From NCBI RefSeq assembly GCF_907177275.1, contig NZ_CAJSLV010000094.1, positions 1 to 41,106 of the forward strand: DNA of 41,106 nucleotides, read 5' to 3'. The stretch is from Actinacidiphila cocklensis. Its GTDB lineage: Bacteria; Actinomycetota; Actinomycetes; Streptomycetales; Streptomycetaceae. Of this stretch, positions 14,700 to 20,747 are shown one piece after another (within the stretch, counting starts at the first letter, position 1; each line of letters begins with the position of its first letter). Made by a program: the position numbers and the translations under genes. The notes below the pieces were generated by a model. The model saw nothing but the letters and a program-made list of their open reading frames with translations. It was not told the DNA's origin and did no database searches.

Positions 14700-16631
14700 A
14701 TGCATCCCGTCATCTCGGCCTCGGTGCCGCTGCTCGAACCGCCGGGCTGGGCGACAGCGCAGCGCGAACTGTTCGACCTGCTCGACCGGGCCTGGCGCCG
14801 GTTCGCCCGCGACTTCACGGGGCCCGACGGACGGCTGCGCTACACCGGCGAGCTGACCTCCCGGGACGGCGTGGACGACTTCTACGAGGTCTTCTTCAAC
14901 TGGCCCCAGTTGTACCTGCTCGGCGGAGCGGACGACCTGCTGGCCCAGTCCGAGCAGCACTGGGAGGGCGTCACCCGCCAGCTGACCGAGCTGGGCATGC
15001 TCAAGGACGAGTACGAACGCGGCTACGACTGGTTCCACCAGGGCGAGAGCCTGCTGCTGCTGTACTTCCTGTGCATGGCCGCCCCCGATCGGTGGGCCGA
15101 GCGGGCACAGCGCTTCGCGGATCTGTACGTCGACCCCGTTCACGGCAACTACGACCCCGACCGGCACATCATCCGCCGGCCGCACAACGGCAGCGACCCG
15201 GGACGCGACGGCCTGTCGGACGGCGACGCCTACCCGTGGCTGCCGAAGGAAGCCCAGATGTACGGCTTCCCACTCGGCTGGATCCTGCCGGCGGGCGCGG
15301 AGCAGCCGCCGCTCGACGCCGACCCGCGGCTCGGCGCGGAGATGCGCCGCCGGATGGGCGACGGTGACACCGCGGTCAACCTCTCCGCAGCGGGACTCGT
15401 CCTGAACGCCTGGATACTCTCCGGCGAGCAGCGCTACGCGGACTGGATCGCCGAGTACGTCGGCGCCTGGCGGGAGCGCGCCGCCGCCAACGGGGGCCTC
15501 CTGCCGGACAACGTCGCCCCGGACGGTACCGTCGGCGGGCTGCTGGACGGGCGCTGGTACGGCGGCCACTACGGCTGGTCCTGGCCGCACGGCTGGTACA
15601 GCGTGGGACATGCGGCGATCGTCGCCGCCCTGGCGGGTGCCGCGGTCACCGGCGACGACTCGTACCTGGACCTGGTGCGGCCGGTCCTGGACGAGATCAT
15701 CTCGCACGGCAAGGTGATGGCTTTCACCGAGGCTGATTCCAGCATCAAGTCCAAGTGGATCCCGCAGCTGGCGGAGGACGTGAGCGTCCCGACCTTCCAC
15801 GTGCCGTTCCGGTACGAGGACGAAGGCTGGTTCGACTACAACCCGATGCTGATGGCCGTCCCGACGGCGCTGTGGCACCACACCGCCTCCGACGCCGACC
15901 GGGCGCGCATCGAACGCCTGCGCGCTGCCGCCGGATACGACTGGCGTACGGTCCGCTCCTTCCGCAGCAAGGAGGAGGCCGGCCACGAGGAGCCCTGGCT
16001 GGCCTTCCTGGCGGGCGACGACCCGGCCTATCCGGAGAAGATCCTGGCAGCGGCCCAGGCACAGGTGCGGCACCGGCTGTCCCGCATGGAGAAGTACTGC
16101 GACTGGGACGTGCCGGAGGCGGACATCCACCTGTGGCAGCAGTCCAACCCCGTGGTCACCGAGGCGCTGGTCCAGCTGACCTGGGGCGGCCCCCAGGTGG
16201 TCTACAACGGCGGTCTGCAGCAGGCACGGGTGCGCTACCACGACGCCGCCGCCCGCCGTCCAGGGCTTCCCGCGGGGGTCGCGGCGCTGGTTTCCGCCAT
16301 CGACCCGGACGCCACGGTCATCGACCTGGTCAACCTCGATCCCGAAGCGGCACGATCGGTGATCGTCCAGGCAGGCGCGTTCAGCGAGCACACCATCCGC
16401 TCGGTGGAGTACAGCGTCTGCGAGGACCCTTCCTGGATCGGTGACCTGTACGACTACGGGCACACCGCCCCGACGGTGACCGCCGCGTCAGCGGTGGTCG
16501 GTGGACCCTGGCTGCAGGTGGAGCTCCCCCGCTCCAGTACCGTCCGGCTCACCCTGCAGCTCGGCCTGCGCACCCGGCCGCCCTCCTACCGCACCCCGTT
16601 CGACGAGCAGTCGCAGCAGGACGCGCCGTGA
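14700..16631 (+). CDS. Uncharacterised 643-aa cytoplasmic protein in a sugar operon
   Basis: I do not recognise a characterised family. There is no signal peptide or membrane segment, so it should act in the cytoplasm on imported material. The N-terminal 450 residues look all-helical and toroid-like, with recurring helix pairs of the form YADWIAEYVGAWRER and YLDLVRPVLDEI, as in (alpha/alpha)6 glycoside hydrolases or lyases. Candidate active-site segments are rich in Trp, Tyr, His, Asp and Glu: YDWFHQGES near 117, WYGGHYGWSWPHGWYSVG near 286, and FDYNPMLMAVPTALWHH near 380. The C-terminal 130 residues look beta-rich (ATVIDLVNL, WLQVELPRSS). It follows the permeases after 110 bases and overlaps the reductase gene by 4. 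The ATG at 14700 has GGAG upstream; an ATG 15 bases earlier is weaker. It is the only candidate glycan-cleaving enzyme inside the operon. Confidence 0.75.
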   Translation: MHPVISASVPLLEPPGWATAQRELFDLLDRAWRRFARDFTGPDGRLRYTGELTSRDGVDDFYEVFFNWPQLYLLGGADDLLAQSEQHWEGVTRQLTELGMLKDEYERGYDWFHQGESLLLLYFLCMAAPDRWAERAQRFADLYVDPVHGNYDPDRHIIRRPHNGSDPGRDGLSDGDAYPWLPKEAQMYGFPLGWILPAGAEQPPLDADPRLGAEMRRRMGDGDTAVNLSAAGLVLNAWILSGEQRYADWIAEYVGAWRERAAANGGLLPDNVAPDGTVGGLLDGRWYGGHYGWSWPHGWYSVGHAAIVAALAGAAVTGDDSYLDLVRPVLDEIISHGKVMAFTEADSSIKSKWIPQLAEDVSVPTFHVPFRYEDEGWFDYNPMLMAVPTALWHHTASDADRARIERLRAAAGYDWRTVRSFRSKEEAGHEEPWLAFLAGDDPAYPEKILAAAQAQVRHRLSRMEKYCDWDVPEADIHLWQQSNPVVTEALVQLTWGGPQVVYNGGLQQARVRYHDAAARRPGLPAGVAALVSAIDPDATVIDLVNLDPEAARSVIVQAGAFSEHTIRSVEYSVCEDPSWIGDLYDYGHTAPTVTAASAVVGGPWLQVELPRSSTVRLTLQLGLRTRPPSYRTPFDEQSQQDAP

Positions 16632-17575
16632 AGCGCCGCACGTTGGGCACAACCGGTCCGGAGGTCTCCGAGCTGGGATTCGGGGCGTCCCCGCTGGGCG
16701 GCGTGTACGGCGCGTTCGCCGAGCCCGACGGTATCGACGCCGTGCACACCGCCCTGGACCTGGGGATCTGCTTCTTCGACGTCTCGCCCTACTACGGGGC
16801 GACGCTCGCAGAGACGGTCCTGGGCAAGGCGCTTCGCGGTGTCGAGCGCTCCAGCTACGTCCTGGCGACCAAGGTCGGCAGATACGGGGACGACGAGTTC
16901 GACTTCACCGCCGACCGCGTCAAAAGCAGCGTGCACGAGAGCCTGAAGCGGCTGGGAACGGACCATCTCGACCTGGTCCAGTGCCACGACATCGAGTTCG
17001 GCGACCTCGACCAGGTCGTGCACGAGACGCTCCCGGCATTGCGCGAGATGCAGGACGCGGGCCTGGTGCGTGCGGTGGGCGTCACCGGATACCCGCTCGG
17101 CGCCCTGCAGTACGTGGCGGCGCTGACGCCGGTGGACGTGGTGATGTCCTACTGCCAGTACACCCTGCAGGACCGGCGCCTGGCGCGGCGCAGCCCCGAT
17201 TTCGACCGGGCGGGCACCGCGGTGATCAACGCGTCGCCGCTGGCGATGGGGGCACTGACCGAGCGAGGGCCCGCCTTCTGGCATCCCGCACCGGCGCCCG
17301 TCCTTGAGCGCTGTGCAGCGGCGGCCGCGCTGTGCCGGGCGAGCGGGGCCGACATCGCACGCCTCGCGGTGCAGTTCGCCGTCTCGACCGGCGGCTTCGC
17401 CTCCACCGTGGTCGGCACCTCCAGCGCTCGGCAGGTGCGCCGCCTCGTCGAATGGATCGCCCAGCCCCTGGACGAGGAGCTGCTGCGTGCCGTGGAGGAC
17501 TGCCTGGCACCGGTGCTCGACCAGGGCTGGCTCAACGGGCGTCCCGAGAACCAGCACTCCGAGGAGCAGCCATGA
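16628..17575 (+). CDS. Aldo-keto reductase, L-galactose/L-fucose dehydrogenase type
   Basis: 315 residues starting at GTG (GTGA overlap). The catalytic tetrad is Asp51, Tyr56 (DVSPYYG), Lys82 (ATKVGRYG) and His120 (QCHDIEFGD). The segments CHDIEFGDLDQVV, VMSYCQY, INASPLAMGALTERGP and FWHP match the pattern of plant L-galactose dehydrogenase, whose bacterial relatives include L-fucose dehydrogenase. The enzyme should oxidise the C1 of an L-galacto-configured sugar to its lactone with NAD(P)+. The next gene is a lactonase of the matching class. L-fucose and L-galactose differ only at C6, and the sequence does not separate them. Confidence 0.87.
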   Translation: MKRRTLGTTGPEVSELGFGASPLGGVYGAFAEPDGIDAVHTALDLGICFFDVSPYYGATLAETVLGKALRGVERSSYVLATKVGRYGDDEFDFTADRVKSSVHESLKRLGTDHLDLVQCHDIEFGDLDQVVHETLPALREMQDAGLVRAVGVTGYPLGALQYVAALTPVDVVMSYCQYTLQDRRLARRSPDFDRAGTAVINASPLAMGALTERGPAFWHPAPAPVLERCAAAAALCRASGADIARLAVQFAVSTGGFASTVVGTSSARQVRRLVEWIAQPLDEELLRAVEDCLAPVLDQGWLNGRPENQHSEEQP

Positions 17576-18489
17576 CCATGGATCAGCCGTCCGGTGGCGC
17601 CGCGGCGGAGCGCGCGCCGGTGCTCGACAGCCACGTCCACTTCTGGGACCCGCAGCACCTGTCCTACCCGTGGCTCGCCGACGTTCCCGCCCTCGACCGG
17701 CGCTTCTCCCCCTCCGGTTTCCTCGGTGACGTGCCCGAGCCGGTGGAGGCGGTCTTCGTCGAAGCGGGGCGGCATCCGGACCAGGCGGCCCAGGAAGTGC
17801 GGTGGGTGCGCAGCCTGGCACGTACCCAGCCGTGGATCCGCGGCGCCGTGGCGCACGTGAGCCTGGACGACCCGGTCGGGGCGCCGGACGCCATCGGCCG
17901 TTTCGCCGCCGACCCGTTCGTCGTCGGTGTCCGCCACAACATCCAGGACGAGGAGCCGGGCTTCACCGAGGGTGCCGGCTTCCGCGCGGGTGTGGGGCTC
18001 CTGGGCCGGGCGGGGCTCCCGTTCGACGCGTGCGTGCGAGAGCGGCAACTCGGCGAAGTCGCCGAACTGGCGGCCGCGTGCCCGCAGACCCTCATCGTCC
18101 TCGACCACCTCGGCAAGCCGTCCGTCCCCGGCCCCGACCCCGCGTGGCGGCCGGCCCTGCACCGGCTCGCCCGGAGGGACAACGTCGTCTGCAAGCTGTC
18201 CGGGCTGGCCACCGAGGCGGCTCCCGGCACCGACGCGACCGCCCTGCTCGCCGTGCTCCGCGAGGTGCTGGAGGCGTTCGGCCCCGACCGCTGCCTGTAC
18301 GGCGGCGACTGGCCGGTGATGACGCTCGCCACCTCGTACGGGTCCTGGCTGGATCTGGTCCGCGAAGCGCTCTTCGATCTGCCGGCGGCCGATGCCGACG
18401 CAGTGATGCGCACCAACGCGGTCCGCACCTACCGGCTGCAGGACCGGGGGGCGGCTCCCATGTCCGACGAGGCCGACCGGCCCGCATGA
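17572..18489 (+). CDS. Amidohydrolase-family sugar lactonase (L-fuconolactonase-like)
   Basis: 305 residues of the amidohydrolase-2 (TIM-barrel) family. Visible are the metal-type motif LDSHVHFWDP (His21, His23), GVRHNIQDE in the middle, LDHLGKP and the late GGDWPV with Asp near 246. COG3618 members of this length hydrolyse L-fucono- or L-rhamnono-lactones and related 1,4/1,5-lactones. The ATG overlaps the reductase stop by four bases and has GGAG upstream; a second in-frame ATG lies two codons on. It should open the lactone made by the preceding enzyme to an L-hexonate. Confidence 0.87.
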   Translation: MTMDQPSGGAAAERAPVLDSHVHFWDPQHLSYPWLADVPALDRRFSPSGFLGDVPEPVEAVFVEAGRHPDQAAQEVRWVRSLARTQPWIRGAVAHVSLDDPVGAPDAIGRFAADPFVVGVRHNIQDEEPGFTEGAGFRAGVGLLGRAGLPFDACVRERQLGEVAELAAACPQTLIVLDHLGKPSVPGPDPAWRPALHRLARRDNVVCKLSGLATEAAPGTDATALLAVLREVLEAFGPDRCLYGGDWPVMTLATSYGSWLDLVREALFDLPAADADAVMRTNAVRTYRLQDRGAAPMSDEADRPA

Positions 18490-18503
18490 GCAAAGGAATC
18501 CGC

Positions 18504-18842
18504 ATGAGACGCCTCGCCCAGACCATCCGGCTGCGGCCCGAACGCCGCGCAGAGTACCTGGAGTTGCACCGTTCCGTGTGGCCGGGGGTGGAGGCCGCGC
18601 TGCGCGCGGCGCACATCCGCAACTACACGATCTTCCTTCGCGACGACGTCCTTTTCAGCTACTTCGAATACCACGGCGACGACTTCGAGGCCGACCTCGC
18701 CTCCATCGCCGCCGACCCGGACACCCAGCGCTGGTGGCGGCTCACCGACCCATGCCAGGAGCCGTGGCCCGACAGCGGAGCCGGCGGGAACTGGTCCGAC
18801 CTGGAAGAGATCTGGCACCTGGACGAGGAGTCCCCCGCGTGA
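18504..18842 (+). CDS. L-rhamnose mutarotase family protein
   Basis: 112 residues, close to the 104 of E. coli RhaM. The conserved points are visible: LHRSVWPGVEAAL near the start with the active-site His, NYTIFL with Tyr, and RWWRL with the Trp pair. These small dimeric enzymes interconvert alpha and beta anomers of L-rhamnose, and relatives serve L-fucose. A mutarotase fits a pathway whose dehydrogenase uses one pyranose anomer. The ATG at 18504 is chosen for AAAGGA six bases upstream; an in-frame ATG at 18486 overlaps the lactonase stop and would add six residues. Confidence 0.9.
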   Translation: MRRLAQTIRLRPERRAEYLELHRSVWPGVEAALRAAHIRNYTIFLRDDVLFSYFEYHGDDFEADLASIAADPDTQRWWRLTDPCQEPWPDSGAGGNWSDLEEIWHLDEESPA

Positions 18843-19888
18843 ACGCACGACGAGTGGCCTACACCGCGCCTCGGACGCTGGCGCTGGAGGCCGGTACCGC
18901 AACCGCTCCCCCACCGCCAGGACACGTGGCGATCGACGTGGCGTACACCGGCATCTGCGGCACCGACCTGCACATCTTCCACGGCTCCATGGACGCCCGG
19001 GTCGGTCCGCCCCAGGTCATCGGGCACGAGATGTCCGGACGTGTGGCGGAGGCCGCTCCCGACGTCACCGGGTGGGTGGCGGGCGACAACGTCACCGTCA
19101 TGCCCCTGGTCCCGTGCGGGAAGTGTCCCGCGTGCCACTCCGGCCACCGCCACATCTGCCATCGCCTGGTGTTCCTCGGCATCGACGCGGCCGGCTCCCT
19201 GCAGTCCCGCTGGACGGTACCGGCCGACACGCTCGTCCGGCTCCCCGAAGGTCTGCCGCTGGACCGCGCCGCGCTGGCGGAGCCCACCGCGGTGGCGGTG
19301 CACGACGTGCGGCGTGCCGGACTGCGGGACGGCGAGAAGGCCCTGATCGTCGGAGGCGGGCCCATCGGCCTGCTGATCGCGATCGTCGCCCGCCGCGGCG
19401 GGGCCGACCTGCTGCTGGTCGAACCCGATCCCTACCGGCGCGGGATCGCCGGGTCACTCGGCCTGGCGACACTGGACCCCGCGGCGGTCGACGCAGCCGA
19501 CGCGGTGGCCGACTGGACGGGCGGCGCCGGGGCGAACGTGGCCTTCGAGGTCTCAGGCGCCGCAGCCGGGGTGACCACCGCGGTCGACGCGCTGGCGACG
19601 CGCGGACGGCTGGTGCAGGTGGCCATCCACCCGGCTCCGCGCGAGATCAGCCTGCACCGCTTCTTCTGGCGCGAACTCACCCTTCTCGGAGCGCGGCTCT
19701 ACGACCGCGAGGACTTCGAGACCGCGGTGGGCCTGATCGCCGAGGGCCACATCCCGGCCGAGTCGCTCATCTCACGGATCGAGCCCATCGACCGGGCGGC
19801 GCAGGCCTTCGAGGCACTCGAAGCCGGAGGCGGCGTCATGAAGGTCCTGATCGACTGCCAGTCCGACGCGGGAGCAGACGCACGATGA
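18839..19888 (+). CDS. Zinc-dependent medium-chain alcohol dehydrogenase
   Basis: 349 residues, GTG start overlapping the mutarotase stop (GTGA). Catalytic zinc ligands Cys40 (GICGTD) and His63-Glu64 (IGHEMSG) and the structural-zinc Cys93, 96, 99 and 107 are all present, with the Rossmann motif VGGGPIGLL near residue 164. This is the sorbitol/threonine/L-idonate dehydrogenase-like subgroup. In an L-hexonate pathway it could oxidise C5 of L-galactonate to D-tagaturonate, as E. coli LgoD does, but that assignment rests on context only. Confidence 0.87.
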   Translation: MNARRVAYTAPRTLALEAGTATAPPPPGHVAIDVAYTGICGTDLHIFHGSMDARVGPPQVIGHEMSGRVAEAAPDVTGWVAGDNVTVMPLVPCGKCPACHSGHRHICHRLVFLGIDAAGSLQSRWTVPADTLVRLPEGLPLDRAALAEPTAVAVHDVRRAGLRDGEKALIVGGGPIGLLIAIVARRGGADLLLVEPDPYRRGIAGSLGLATLDPAAVDAADAVADWTGGAGANVAFEVSGAAAGVTTAVDALATRGRLVQVAIHPAPREISLHRFFWRELTLLGARLYDREDFETAVGLIAEGHIPAESLISRIEPIDRAAQAFEALEAGGGVMKVLIDCQSDAGADAR

Positions 19889-20658
19889 CAACGATCCGTA
19901 CGCCGTTCGACCTGACCGGCAAGCTCGCGGTCGTCACCGGCGCCCGCCGGGGCATCGGGCTCGCCGTCGCTGAGGCACTGGCTGCCGCCGGGGCCGACAT
20001 CGTGGCCGTCAGTGCCCACCTGGAGCCGTCCGGCAGCGAAGTCGAGAAGCGTGTGACCGCGCTCGGGCGCACCTGCACCGCCATGCAGGCGGACTTCGCC
20101 GACCGCGCCGCCGTCGCGCGCCTCGCCGCGGACCTCGGGGAGCTGGACCGGCCGGTCGACATCCTGGTCAACAACGCCGGAACCATCGCCCGCGCCCCGG
20201 CCGCGGAGCACTCCGACGACGACTGGGACCACGTCCTGACGGTGAACCTCAGCAGCCAGTTCGCCCTGACCCGCGAGGTCGGGCGGCGCATGCTGAGCCG
20301 GGGCCAGGGCAAGGTCGTCTTCACCGCCTCCCTGCTCAGCTTCCAGGGCGGCATCAACGTCCCTGGCTACACCGCCGCGAAGTCCGGTATCGCCGGCCTG
20401 ACCCGGGCACTGGCCAACGAATGGGCCGGGCGCGGGGTGAACGTCAACGGCGTGGTGCCCGGCTACGTGGCGACCGACAACACGCAGGCTCTGCGGGACG
20501 ACCCTGCCCGCTATGCCGCCATCCTCGACCGGATTCCTGCCGGACGGTGGGCCAGACCGGAGGACATCGGGGGCGCCGCGGTGTTCCTGGCCTCGCCCGC
20601 TTCTGACTACATCCACGGCGCCCTCATCCCCGTCGACGGGGGCTGGCTCGGCCGCTGA
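19885..20658 (+). CDS. Short-chain dehydrogenase, KduD-like
   Basis: 257 residues, ATG overlapping the previous stop by four bases. Classical SDR features: TGARRGIG cofactor loop, NNAGT, catalytic Ser149, Tyr162 and Lys166, and the C-terminal ASDYIHGALIPVDGGW. The IPAGRWARPEDIGGAAVFLAS stretch is typical of 2-deoxy-D-gluconate/2,5-diketo-3-deoxygluconate reductases (KduD), which yield KDG. Other possible roles are reduction of tagaturonate or fructuronate, or oxidation of 2-keto-3-deoxy-L-fuconate. It is the last gene of the overlapping operon; a hairpin follows 18 bases after the stop. Confidence 0.9.
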   Translation: MTTIRTPFDLTGKLAVVTGARRGIGLAVAEALAAAGADIVAVSAHLEPSGSEVEKRVTALGRTCTAMQADFADRAAVARLAADLGELDRPVDILVNNAGTIARAPAAEHSDDDWDHVLTVNLSSQFALTREVGRRMLSRGQGKVVFTASLLSFQGGINVPGYTAAKSGIAGLTRALANEWAGRGVNVNGVVPGYVATDNTQALRDDPARYAAILDRIPAGRWARPEDIGGAAVFLASPASDYIHGALIPVDGGWLGR

Positions 20659-20676
20659 CCGGCGCCGAATCCTCCC

Positions 20677-20704
20677 GGGGACCGCGGCAGGCCCAGCGGT
20701 CCCC
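20677..20704 (+). terminator. Hairpin after the sugar operon
   Basis: GGGGACCGC (20677-20685) pairs with GCGGTCCCC (20696-20704), 10-base loop. It separates the SDR gene from the beta-helix gene and suggests the latter may be a separate or attenuated transcript. Confidence 0.6.
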
Positions 20705-20747
20705 GGCCAGCCCCCGTCGGCTCCGACTCCCAACCCTGAGGACCCTC

